64,000 nt of DNA from JAFGAV01 sp041479055 (GTDB taxonomy: Bacteria > Acidobacteriota > Aminicenantia > Aminicenantales > JAFGAV01): positions 2,728,001-2,792,000 of the forward strand of contig OY969762.1 of the NCBI GenBank assembly GCA_963702835.1, in the 5' to 3' direction. Shown here piece by piece: positions 33,394 through 41,259 of this stretch; position 1 is the stretch's first letter; every line of letters starts with the position of its first letter. A program made the position numbers and the translations under genes. The notes under the pieces were generated by a model, which worked only from the letters and a program-made list of their open reading frames with translations, searched no databases and was not told where the DNA came from.

Positions 33394-34070
33394 ATGGAAC
33401 AGCCGGCAAGACTTCCGTTGATCGGCGAAAAGGCTCCGTCCTTCAAGGCGGAAACCACGCAGGGGCCCATCAACTTCCCCGACGACTTCAAGGGCAAATG
33501 GGTGATTTTCTTCTCCCATCCCGCCGATTTCACGCCGGTCTGCACGACGGAGTTCATGACCTTCGCCTCCATGCAACCGGAGTTCGAGAAGCTCAACTGC
33601 AAGCTCCTCGGCCTGTCCATCGACAGCACCTACAGCCACATCGCCTGGCTGAGGACCATCAAGGAAAAGATCGAGTACAAGGGCATGAAGGGTGTCGAGG
33701 TGACCTTCCCGGTGATCAGCGACCTGACGATGGAGGTGTCCAAGGCGTTCGGCATGCTCCAGCCCGCGGCCAGCACCACGCAGGCCGTTCGAGCCGTCTT
33801 CATCATCGATCCCGAAGCCAATGGTCCGGGCGATCCTCTACTATCCCGCTCAGCAACGGCCGCAACATGGAAGAGATCAAGCGGCTGCTGGTGGCCATGC
33901 AGATTGCCGACCAGCACAAGGTGGCGACGCCCGCCAACTGGCAGCCGGGCGAAGACGTCATCGTGCCCCCGCCGGGTTCCTGCGGCGCGGCCAAGGAGCG
34001 GATGGAACAGCCGGCCGGGGACGTCCGCTGTCTGGACTGGTTCATGTGCTTGAAAAAATGCCCGAAATGA
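33394..34070 (+). CDS. 1-Cys peroxiredoxin (Prx6 type), frameshifted
   Basis: Thiol peroxidase that reduces hydroperoxides. The peroxidatic cysteine is C50 in SHPADFTPVCTTEF, and the protein has the Prx6-like C-terminal domain ending CLDWFMCLKKCPK. Two single-base insertions interrupt it: an extra A near 33820 (gaagcc-a-atggtc) and an extra C or G near 33848. Removing both restores IIDPEAMVRAILYYPLSNGRNMEEIKRLL. The first break alone would end the protein early in a wrong frame. Both changes lengthen homopolymer runs. The gene ends by ATGA overlap with the CGGC gene, which argues that the reading is normally intact. Confidence 0.88.
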
Positions 34071-34510
34071 AAAAGATCGGGATCATCATCTGCGCGCGTT
34101 ACAGGGATTGCGGCGGCGGCAAATGTTTCCGCGCCTTGCGTGAACGGCAGGGTGCGTTTTCCATCTACTCCGCCGAAGAACCCGTGGAAATCGTCGGCTA
34201 CTCGACCTGCGGCGGCTGCCCCGGAGGGAACGTGGAATACGTGCCAGCCGAAATGAAAAAAAACGGGGCCGAGGTCATTCACCTGGCCACCGGGCTGGTG
34301 GTGGGCTATCCTCCGTGTCCCAGTATCCGGCGTTTCAAAACCTTCATCGAGACCCAGTTCGGGCTACCGGTCGTGGTCGGCACCCATCCCGTCCCTTTGA
34401 AGTACTGGGAAGCACACCGACGCCTGCCCTTCTGGGACGAGGCCGACATGCGCGAGATCGCCGGTCGGTTGTTGGACGAGGGTCGCGACGTCATGGAAGC
34501 CTATAACTGA
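34067..34510 (+). CDS. CGGC-domain protein
   Basis: A 147-residue protein of the CGGC family, named for its cysteine motif. It shows ICARYRDCGGGKCFRAL near the N terminus, STCGGCPGG at about 45 and YPPCPSIRRF at about 83, the three cysteine groups usual for this family. The family is thought to bind metal or act in redox chemistry, but no member I can name has a proven activity. The start overlaps the peroxiredoxin stop as ATGA, implying coupled translation. This places it in the same redox response. Confidence 0.85.
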   Translation: MKKIGIIICARYRDCGGGKCFRALRERQGAFSIYSAEEPVEIVGYSTCGGCPGGNVEYVPAEMKKNGAEVIHLATGLVVGYPPCPSIRRFKTFIETQFGLPVVVGTHPVPLKYWEAHRRLPFWDEADMREIAGRLLDEGRDVMEAYN

Positions 34511-34566
34511 GCCGTCGAGGCCGGACGTCACGGACCATCAAGAAGAGAACGGAGTGGAGATAACCG

Positions 34567-34929
34567 ATGAAAATTGCCTTTAGTGCGACGGGAGAGACCC
34601 TGGAGTCGCCGCTGGACAGTCGCTTCGGCCGCGCCCCGAAGTTTCTCGTCTATGATCTGGGTAGCGAAACGTTCGAAGTGGTCGACAACCAGCAGAACCT
34701 GAACGCGGCCCAGGGAGCCGGAATCCAGTCGGCGGAGACCGTGGCTCGCCTGGGAGCCAAAAGTCTCGTGACCGGGCATTGCGGCCCGAAAGCGTTTCGA
34801 GTGCTCCTGGCGGCCGGGATCAAGGTCTACACCACCGACGCGCCCACCGTGGCCGCGGCCCTCGAGCTCTACCGTTCCGGGAAGCTTACGGAGGCCAAGG
34901 CCGCCGACGTTGAAGGGCATTGGGTGTGA
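34567..34929 (+). CDS. NifX-like cofactor-binding protein
   Basis: Stand-alone dinitrogenase iron-molybdenum cofactor domain of 120 residues, with GGAG 7 bases before the start. Family features are MKIAFSATGETLESPLDSRFGRAPKFLVYD at the N terminus and TGHCGPKAFRVLLAAGIKVYT near the middle, whose cysteine/histidine pair could bind a metal cofactor. It is the second of three NifX-type proteins in this cluster. Each has a different pattern around the cofactor pocket, so they may carry different cluster forms or deliver to different ATPases. Confidence 0.9.
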   Translation: MKIAFSATGETLESPLDSRFGRAPKFLVYDLGSETFEVVDNQQNLNAAQGAGIQSAETVARLGAKSLVTGHCGPKAFRVLLAAGIKVYTTDAPTVAAALELYRSGKLTEAKAADVEGHWV

Positions 34930-35040
34930 ACGGCAACGTGATGGAGTCCGATGTGCACCGGCCCGCTGTCGGATTGCCGGTCGGAATGCATGTTCTAGAG
35001 CGATCAAGCGCCAAGTTTTCGAATTCGGGAGAATATTCTG

Positions 35041-35343
35041 ATGCCAGGATATGACGGAACAGGGCCAAGGGGTCGAGGCCCCATGACAGGCGGTGGTAGG
35101 GGTTATTGCATACTGAAAACACCCCGAACCTATGGCGAGGCTCTCACAGGATTTGCCGGTCTATCTGGAAAACCAGTGACCCTTTTGCCCGGTTCCGAGC
35201 CAACGGACATAGCCTCCTTGCTGCTTCGGGGGCAACGCATTCAACTTGTGCTCCGTGGTATTGATCGTCGCCTCAAGGCCTTGGAGGCTGTCAGACATAG
35301 AATTGTCGACTCACGTCACAATGCCGACAATAGAAACCGATGA
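35041..35343 (+). CDS. DUF5320-type protein, second copy
   Basis: A 100-residue protein. The N terminus MPGYDGTGPRGRGPMTGGGRGYC is the DUF5320 signature with its conserved cysteine. The rest differs from the first copy: the glycine-rich middle is missing and the C-terminal half (about 50-90) is a helix-rich segment, IASLLLRGQRIQLVLRGIDRRLKALEAVR. A GGGAG site lies 7 bases upstream. It sits between the second NifX gene and the ferritin-like gene. Confidence 0.75.
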   Translation: MPGYDGTGPRGRGPMTGGGRGYCILKTPRTYGEALTGFAGLSGKPVTLLPGSEPTDIASLLLRGQRIQLVLRGIDRRLKALEAVRHRIVDSRHNADNRNR

Positions 35344-35373
35344 GACGGACAGAATAAAGAAAGGAGAATTGAA

Positions 35374-35676
35374 ATTCCAAAATATGAATCCCCCTTTTCC
35401 GGGATGGCACACGACAGGAAACTTGCCGATGAGGAACTGATCCGCGCCATACGTTTCATGGTGGCTGCGGAGTACGAGGCGATTCAGTTGTATGTGCAAC
35501 TCGCCGAGTCAACAGACAACAAGCTCGCTATTGAAGTGCTTAAGGACATAGCGGACGAGGAACGCGTTCACGCGGGCGAGTTCCTTAGGCTGCTCTACGA
35601 GCTCGCTCCCGACGAGAAGAAATTCTATGCCGAGGGTGCAGTGGAAGTAGAAGAGGAAATCGAGAAGCTAAAGTAG
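35374..35676 (+). CDS. Encapsulated-ferritin-like protein (short ferritin family), probable ATT start
   Basis: A 100-residue two-helix ferritin-like protein. Ligands E33, E63 and H66 (AAEYEAIQLY and DEERVHAGEF) have the spacing of E32, E62 and H65 in EncFtn, the iron oxidase packaged in encapsulins. The first ATG (35404) has no ribosome site. AAGGAG at 35361-35366 points instead to an ATT codon at 35374, giving MPKYESPFSGMAHDRKL, which resembles the usual N terminus of this family. The ATT could be a rare start or a miscalled ATG. No encapsulin shell gene is in the window. Related rubrerythrin-like proteins are an alternative. Confidence 0.8.
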   Translation: MPKYESPFSGMAHDRKLADEELIRAIRFMVAAEYEAIQLYVQLAESTDNKLAIEVLKDIADEERVHAGEFLRLLYELAPDEKKFYAEGAVEVEEEIEKLK

Positions 35677-35725
35677 GAAGCAGGCAGGAGACCAAAAACA
35701 AGATGTCCAGAGATAAAAGCAATTC

Positions 35726-36668
35726 ATGATTCTCGCGGTCGCTTCGGGCAAGGGCGGAACCGGCAAGACAACCGTGTCCGTGAACCTGGCGCGCGTGTTC
35801 GGCTCCGATGTGCAGCTTCTGGACTGCGACGTGGAAGAGCCGAATGACCACCTCTTCCTCAAGGGAACCCCTCGCGGGGAGGAAACCGTCACCATTCCGG
35901 TTCCTCAAGTGGATGAATCCCTTTGCGACGGCTGCGGCGAGTGCGGCCGTTTCTGCGAATACCACGCCATCGTTTCGTTCGGGACCAACGCCTCTCGTCT
36001 TTCCCGAGATGTGTCACGGCTGCGGGGGCTGCGCGAAGGTATGCCCCAAGAAGGCCATTCACGAAGTTGACAAGCGCATAGGAGTTGTCGAAACGGCCCA
36101 GGCGGAGAACATCACGCTCATCCAGGGCCGGCTCGACGTCGGCGTGGCCATGTCGCCGCCGCTTATTCGCGCGGTGAAGGCCCGTCTGCGAAAAGGGACG
36201 CCCGCGATCCTGGACGCGCCTCCGGGAACGTCATGCCCGGTGATCGCCACGCTCCGGGGAGCGGACTTCGTCGTGCTCGTCACGGAGCCGACGCCCTTTG
36301 GCCTGCACGACCTCAAGCTCGCCGTGGATATGGTGCGGGAGCTCCGGATTCCGTTCGGCGTGGTCGTCAACCGGGTCGGGATCGGTGACGACCGGGTGCA
36401 TGTGTTCTGCGGGAATGAGGACATCCCCATTCTCTTGGAAATTCCGGATGACCGGCGGATCGCCGAGGCATATTCAAGGGGCGAACTCATCGTCGAGGCC
36501 CTGCCGGAGTACCTCGCTCACTTTGATCGGCTCCGGGAGGCTGTCCTGGAGCGGACATCGACCGATCTTCACGACCCCGCCCGGGTCGCGATACGGGTTG
36601 CCGCTCCGAGTGCATCCACCAGCCCGTGGGCTAATTCGAGGAGGGTGAAGACCGATGCCGACCTATGA
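35726..36668 (+). CDS. P-loop ATPase with ferredoxin insert, frameshifted
   Basis: MinD/NBP35-superfamily ATPase with two [4Fe-4S] ferredoxin motifs inserted after the first domain: CDGCGECGRFCEYHAI and CHGCGGCAKVCPKKAI. The deviant Walker A ASGKGGTGKTT is at the N terminus, and DAPPGTSCPVI serves as Walker B. The frame breaks near 35992-35996 (gcctctcgtc); removal of one base restores the second cluster motif and the remaining 220 residues. The end overlaps the FmdB gene. The family is thought to assemble or load metal clusters, using ATP to open the carrier. A close paralogue follows at 38522. Confidence 0.88.
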
Positions 36669-36921
36669 ATATGAATGCAGTAAGTGCGGCCTGCGGTTCG
36701 AACGGCGACAGCCCATTACGGACCGCCCGCTCACGGAATGCCCTGAATGCCGGGGCGAGGTCCGCCGGTTGGTCAGCGGCGGAGCGGGTTTTCTGATCAA
36801 AGGGTCGGGCCGCAGACCAGTCGAACACCGCGCCGGCTCGTGTTCCCTGGAACAAAGCGGCAAAACCTGCTGCGGACGGGACGAACGCTGCGGCAAACCG
36901 CCCTGCGGGGAGGGGAAATGA
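36655..36921 (+). CDS. FmdB-type zinc-ribbon protein
   Basis: An 88-residue protein with the FmdB signature MPTYEYECSKCGLRFERRQP and the second zinc pair TECPECRGEVRRL. A glycine stretch (GGAGFLIKGSG) and a cysteine-rich tail (GKTCCGRDERCGKPPC) follow. FmdB proteins are small regulatory or accessory proteins of uncertain role, first named in formamidase operons. The extra C-terminal cysteines are unusual and fit the metal-handling theme. It overlaps the ATPase before it and ends as ATGA with the radical SAM gene. Confidence 0.85.
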   Translation: MPTYEYECSKCGLRFERRQPITDRPLTECPECRGEVRRLVSGGAGFLIKGSGRRPVEHRAGSCSLEQSGKTCCGRDERCGKPPCGEGK

Positions 36922-37862
36922 CGGAGCCCGGCTTCCGATACGTTTACGGACCCGTTCCCTCGCGGCGATTGGGCCGCTCTCTGGGGCTTGATCTCGTGTC
37001 GTTCAAGACCTGCACTTATGATTGCGTCTATTGCCAGCTGGGACGCACCACTAATAAGACCGTTGAGCGAAAGGAATACGTTCCGGTCAAAGAGGTTCTA
37101 GCCGAAATGGAAAAGAAATTGGCCGTTACGGATACGCCTGATTACATCAGCCTCGCAGGCTCAGGCGAACCCACGCTGAATGCCGGCATCGGCGACCTGA
37201 TCCCTAAGATCAAGGGGTTGACGGACATCCCCGTAGCGGTCCTGACCAACGGCTCGCTTCTGTGGAGGCGCGAAGTCCAGGACGCCTTGATGGAGGCCGA
37301 TCTTGTGCTTCCCTCGCTGGACGCCGGAGACGAGCACTTGTTTCGATACGTCAACCGTCCGCACGGAGATATCTCCTTTGAACAGATGGTCGATGGCCTC
37401 GCCGCTTTCACCAAGCGCTTTTCGGGAGAGGTCTGGCTGGAGGTTCTCCTGCTCGCGGGCGTGACGGGCATTCCCTCCGAGGTGAAGAAGATCGCGGCCC
37501 TCGCCGAGCGCATCGGCCCGGCGCGGGTTCAACTGAATACCGTTTCCCGTCCACCCGCCGAGGAGTTCGCATTGCCGCTTTCCACGGATCAGATGCTCGC
37601 CCTGAAAGACGTCTTCTCAAGAGAAGTGGACATCATCAGCGGGAGCGAACGGGACGGTGCGCGCGTCTCAGCCTTCACCGAAGCCGGGGATCTGGATATC
37701 CTGGCCTTACTCAGTAGGCGTCCCTGCACCTCCGAAGATATTGCGATCGGTCTTGGCATCCATGTGATGGAAGCGCTCAAGCGCCTCGAAGCGCTGATCG
37801 CTGCCGGAAAGGTGAACACGGCGGTCACAGACGGACGGAGCTACTACACCGTGATAGGTTAG
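36918..37862 (+). CDS. Radical SAM protein
   Basis: Radical S-adenosylmethionine enzyme of 314 residues; its start overlaps the FmdB gene as ATGA. The [4Fe-4S] motif is CTYDCVYCQ (CxxxCxxC), preceded by YGPVPSRRLGRSLGLDL, which is typical of a group often annotated as Fe-S oxidoreductases. The GSGEPTLN stretch forms the SAM-binding region. A winged-helix-like domain (about 250-314) with LDILALLSRRPCTSEDIAIGLGI closes the protein. The reaction is unknown; installing or modifying a metal cofactor is plausible from the neighbours. Confidence 0.88.
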   Translation: MTEPGFRYVYGPVPSRRLGRSLGLDLVSFKTCTYDCVYCQLGRTTNKTVERKEYVPVKEVLAEMEKKLAVTDTPDYISLAGSGEPTLNAGIGDLIPKIKGLTDIPVAVLTNGSLLWRREVQDALMEADLVLPSLDAGDEHLFRYVNRPHGDISFEQMVDGLAAFTKRFSGEVWLEVLLLAGVTGIPSEVKKIAALAERIGPARVQLNTVSRPPAEEFALPLSTDQMLALKDVFSREVDIISGSERDGARVSAFTEAGDLDILALLSRRPCTSEDIAIGLGIHVMEALKRLEALIAAGKVNTAVTDGRSYYTVIG

Positions 37863-37889
37863 GAGAGAGACGGTATATAGGAAATCTCA

Positions 37890-38525
37890 ATGAGTGGTTC
37901 CAAAAACATTGATCGGTATATGCAGTCTTGTCGGACGGAGTTCTGGCAAGGGGTTTTCCGGATCGAACTCGAGTACATCTTACAGTACTTGGTGAAGGGC
38001 GAGGAAGTCCTGAGCGTTGGTTGCGGACCCGCTATTATTGAAAGCGCGTTGAGCGAGCGCGGATTTAGTATAACCGGGCTGGATGTCTCGCAGGAGGCGT
38101 TGGACTGCGCGCCGGATAGCGTTAGAACGGTTGTGGGGCGAGCGGAGGAGATGCCTTTTCCGGAATCCTCTTTCGACGCGGCAATTTATGTGGCCTCGCT
38201 CCAATTCATCGAAGACTACAGAAAAGCGCTTGAACAGACAGCCATGGTGCTACGCCCGGAAGGCCGACTCATCGTCTTGTTGCTCAACCCCGAGTCAGAC
38301 TTTTTCAAGAGAAAGCTCCGTGACCCGAATTCTTATGTGTGCAAGATTAGGCATACGGAGTTGAAGGGGATCGAAGATGTGATTGCCGAGTATTTCAATG
38401 TGCATACGGAATATCGCCTCGGAGTGAAGGGCGATATCGTATTCGCGAGCCGAGATGCCACCGACGCGGTTCTGTATATCATAAGAGGGAAAAGGAAGCA
38501 GATAAAGAAGGATAAGGACGTATGA
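37890..38525 (+). CDS. Class I SAM-dependent methyltransferase
   Basis: A 211-residue Rossmann-fold methyltransferase with motif I VLSVGCGPAIIE, an acidic motif II (ITGLDVS) and motif IV region DAAIYVASLQFIED. It overlaps the next ATPase gene by four bases (ATGA), so it belongs to the cluster transcript. Methyl acceptor unknown. Its codon use is less GC-rich than that of its neighbours, which hints at a separate origin. Confidence 0.85.
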   Translation: MSGSKNIDRYMQSCRTEFWQGVFRIELEYILQYLVKGEEVLSVGCGPAIIESALSERGFSITGLDVSQEALDCAPDSVRTVVGRAEEMPFPESSFDAAIYVASLQFIEDYRKALEQTAMVLRPEGRLIVLLLNPESDFFKRKLRDPNSYVCKIRHTELKGIEDVIAEYFNVHTEYRLGVKGDIVFASRDATDAVLYIIRGKRKQIKKDKDV

Positions 38526-39379
38526 AGGAACTTGTTGTCATCAGCGGTAAGGGTGGGACGGGCAAGACCAGCCTGGCCGCATCCTTTGCCGTCTTGGCCG
38601 ACCGGCCCGTTATCGCCGACTGTGACGTGGACGCGGCCGACTTGCATCTTGTCCTTTCGCCGCGGGTCAAGGAACGCCATGAGTTCCGAAGCGGTCATAA
38701 AGCGGTCATCCGGCAGGATGACTGCACCGGTTGCGGGGACTGCCTGACGCATTGCAGATTCGGAGCGGTGGTGCAGCATCCAGCGGCCTACACTGTCGAT
38801 CCATTCGCCTGCGAAGGCTGCGGCGTATGCGTCTGGTTCTGCCCGGAGAAAGCCATCGATTTTCCGGAGCGTCTCTCGGGCGAATGGATGGTGTCGGAGA
38901 CCCGCTGCGGTCCGATGGTCCACGCCCGGCTGGGTGTCGCGGCCGAGAACTCCGGCAAGCTGGTCTCTTTGGTCCGACGGGAAGCCCGCCGCATCGCCGA
39001 GTCGGAGAACCACCCCTTGATCATCGTGGACGGCCCGCCGGGGATCGGCTGTCCGGTCATCGCCTCGGTGACCGGCGCGACGCTCGTGCTGGCCGTCACG
39101 GAGCCCACGGTGTCAGGGGAGCATGACCTGGAACGGGTCCTCTCTCTGACACGGCACTTCAATATTCCGGCGGCCGTCTGTGTGAACAAGTGGGACCTCA
39201 ATGCCGAAATGACGGAGCGAATCGAGGACAAAGCCCGTAGGGCGGGGGCGCGAATCGCCGGCCGCATCCGGTATGACCGCGCCGTCACCTTGGCCCAGAT
39301 GCAGGCGCGGGCGGTCGTGGAGACCGGGGCTCCTTGTGTCGAGGATATTCAACACGTCTGGAACGAGCTTGGCTTGTAG
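38522..39379 (+). CDS. P-loop ATPase with ferredoxin insert, second copy
   Basis: A 285-residue MinD/NBP35-superfamily ATPase with the deviant Walker A ISGKGGTGKTS, two [4Fe-4S] motifs (CTGCGDCLTHCRFGAV and CEGCGVCVWFCPEKAI) and DGPPGIGCPVIASV as Walker B. It is a paralogue of the gene at 35726, and the frame is intact here. Such tandem pairs are common in anaerobes beside NifX-like proteins and are believed to act as a heterodimer. It overlaps the methyltransferase and is followed after 15 bases by the IscU-Mrp gene. Confidence 0.92.
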   Translation: MKELVVISGKGGTGKTSLAASFAVLADRPVIADCDVDAADLHLVLSPRVKERHEFRSGHKAVIRQDDCTGCGDCLTHCRFGAVVQHPAAYTVDPFACEGCGVCVWFCPEKAIDFPERLSGEWMVSETRCGPMVHARLGVAAENSGKLVSLVRREARRIAESENHPLIIVDGPPGIGCPVIASVTGATLVLAVTEPTVSGEHDLERVLSLTRHFNIPAAVCVNKWDLNAEMTERIEDKARRAGARIAGRIRYDRAVTLAQMQARAVVETGAPCVEDIQHVWNELGL

Positions 39380-39394
39380 GAGGCAACAAGGGAC

Positions 39395-40708
39395 ATGGAA
39401 TGCATTGATCTGGAAAGCTTTTCCGCAACGGCGCGTGATCACGCCGTGCACCCGCGCCATCACGGGCCGCTTGAGGTTTTCGACGGCCACGCGCGCATCA
39501 CCGGACCCTGCGGAGACACCATGGAGTTTTGGCTGCTCGCGCGAAGCGGCAAAGTGGAAAAGGTTTCGTTCATCACGGATGGATGCGGGCCTTCCCTGGC
39601 CTGTGGAAGCATGGCCACATGCCTGGCCGAAGGCAAACGCGTTGAGGACGCGGCCGGTCTGAGACAGCAAGATATCCTTGAGGCGCTCGGCGGCTTGCCC
39701 AAGGAATCTGAACATTGCGCCCTTCTTGCAGCCAACACCCTGAAAGCGGCGTGCGAGGATCGGATGAATTATCAGAAAGGGTCCCGAAAAGAAACCCGCG
39801 ACGAAAAAGGACCATGCGACACCTGCGAGGAGACGGATTGCTCGGCATCCAAGCGCAAGAAAGACGAAAGCGAAGAGGAATTCGAGGATCGCCGGAAGCT
39901 CCAATCGCGGCTCTGCCGCGTTCGACATAAGGTGATCGTGCTGTCGGGCAAGGGAGGCGTCGGCAAGAGCACGGTGGCCGTGAACCTCGCCACGGCTCTG
40001 ATGATGTCGGGGAAGCACGTTGGACTGCTTGACGTTGATATTCATGGCCCGAGCATCCCGACCATGCTGGGCCTCGAGCGGGAGACGATCCAGGGAAGCG
40101 AAGAAGGACTGCTCCCCATCGATATCGGCGGGCTGAAAGTCATGTCCATGGGCTTTCTGCTGCGGAACCAGGACGATGCCGTGATCTGGCGCGGGCCGAT
40201 GAAAATGGGCGTGATTAAGCAGTTCTTGAAGGATGTCGTTTGGGGAGACCTGGACTACCTGATTATCGATTCCCCGCCGGGGACCGGCGACGAACCGCTT
40301 TCGGTCTGCCAGCTGATCGGCACGTTGGACGGCGCGGTGATCGTCACCACCCCGCAGAAGGTGGCCGCCGTGGACGTGCGAAAGTCCATCACGTTCTGCC
40401 GGCGGCTCCAGGTGCCGGTGCTTGGAGTGGTGGAGAACATGAGCGGCTTTGTCTGCCCCAAGTGCGGCGAAGTCACCCAGGTCTTTCTTTCAGGCGGGGG
40501 GAAGCGCATTGCCGAGGACATGAACGTTCCGTTTCTCGGCGCCATCCCTATGGACCCGAAGATCGCCGAGGCCGGCGACAGCGGCCGGGCTTCGCTCGGT
40601 CAAGATTCCGCCTCTCCGATGGCCCGGGCCATGAGCGAAATCATCATGCGGATCGCCGGGGATGTAACAAGAGATATTTGCGGCGGCAAAGAACCCGGGG
40701 GCAAATAA
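39395..40708 (+). CDS. IscU/NifU-type scaffold fused to Mrp/NBP35 ATPase
   Basis: A 437-residue fusion. Residues 1-125 form an IscU-like scaffold with all three cluster cysteines: C39 (GPCGDT), C64 (DGCGPS) and C108 (EHCALL). A linker with C141, C144, C149 and C174 resembles the N-terminal cluster of NBP35. The ATPase (about 178-437) has Walker A SGKGGVGKS (184-192), IDSPPGTGDEP and a C-terminal CPKCGE that would bind the bridging cluster of a dimer. The protein joins cluster assembly and ATP-driven transfer in one chain. It is the largest protein of the cluster and probably its central carrier. Confidence 0.93.
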   Translation: MECIDLESFSATARDHAVHPRHHGPLEVFDGHARITGPCGDTMEFWLLARSGKVEKVSFITDGCGPSLACGSMATCLAEGKRVEDAAGLRQQDILEALGGLPKESEHCALLAANTLKAACEDRMNYQKGSRKETRDEKGPCDTCEETDCSASKRKKDESEEEFEDRRKLQSRLCRVRHKVIVLSGKGGVGKSTVAVNLATALMMSGKHVGLLDVDIHGPSIPTMLGLERETIQGSEEGLLPIDIGGLKVMSMGFLLRNQDDAVIWRGPMKMGVIKQFLKDVVWGDLDYLIIDSPPGTGDEPLSVCQLIGTLDGAVIVTTPQKVAAVDVRKSITFCRRLQVPVLGVVENMSGFVCPKCGEVTQVFLSGGGKRIAEDMNVPFLGAIPMDPKIAEAGDSGRASLGQDSASPMARAMSEIIMRIAGDVTRDICGGKEPGGK

Positions 40709-40723
40709 AAATTCTAGTGAGGC

Positions 40724-40857
40724 GATACGAGATAAAAAATAGAAAATGTTGTCATTGTTGGTGGGACGGCGGCCGGAAGAGGTTCGAAGAAGGAATTTAG
40801 GTCATGGTCAAAAAGCAACTCAAGCACGAGGGTAAGTTGGAAATCGCATCAAAATAG
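40724..40857 (+). pseudogene. Possible remnant of an FAD-dependent oxidoreductase
   Basis: Between the fusion gene and the third NifX gene, one frame reads NVVIVGGTAAGRGSKKEF. This resembles the FAD-binding N terminus of CoA-disulfide reductase-like enzymes (VVIVGGxAAG). A second frame at 40804 reads MVKKQLKHEGKLEIASK, then a stop. Neither is long enough to be a gene. The call is weak. Confidence 0.25.
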
Positions 40858-40869
40858 GAGAACAAACAC

Positions 40870-41208
40870 ATGAGAATCGCTATCCCTTTGGCCGGCGGCA
40901 AGCTTTCCATGCATTTCGGGCATTGCGAGCGTTTCGCCCTGGTCGACGTGGACCCGGCGGAAAAGAAGATCCTCAAGCGGGAAGACATCGAGGCCCCCCC
41001 GCATGAGCCGGGACTTCTGCCTAAGTGGTTGGCGGAACGCGGCGCGAACGTGATCATCGCCGGCGGTATGGGTCAGCGCGCCCAAGGACTGTTCGCGCAG
41101 CAGGGCATTCAAGTGGTGGTTGGCGCACCCGCGGATACGCCCGAACACCTGGTCGGCGATTACCTGGCCGGGACACTCCAAGCGGGTGAGAATGTCTGTG
41201 ACCACTAA
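40870..41208 (+). CDS. NifX-like cofactor-binding protein, third copy
   Basis: A 112-residue dinitrogenase iron-molybdenum cofactor domain. Diagnostic features are MRIAIPLAGGKLSMHFGHCERFALVDVD, with the His-Cys pair FGHCERF, and the glycine loop IIAGGMGQRAQGLF. This is the form most often seen next to Mrp ATPases, so it is a likely partner of the fusion protein upstream. AGGAG lies 9 bases before the start. Confidence 0.93.
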   Translation: MRIAIPLAGGKLSMHFGHCERFALVDVDPAEKKILKREDIEAPPHEPGLLPKWLAERGANVIIAGGMGQRAQGLFAQQGIQVVVGAPADTPEHLVGDYLAGTLQAGENVCDH

Positions 41209-41259
41209 AAACGTCGTCTCTCCCGGACGCCGACGGTGAAGTCCGATAAGGAGACGTTC

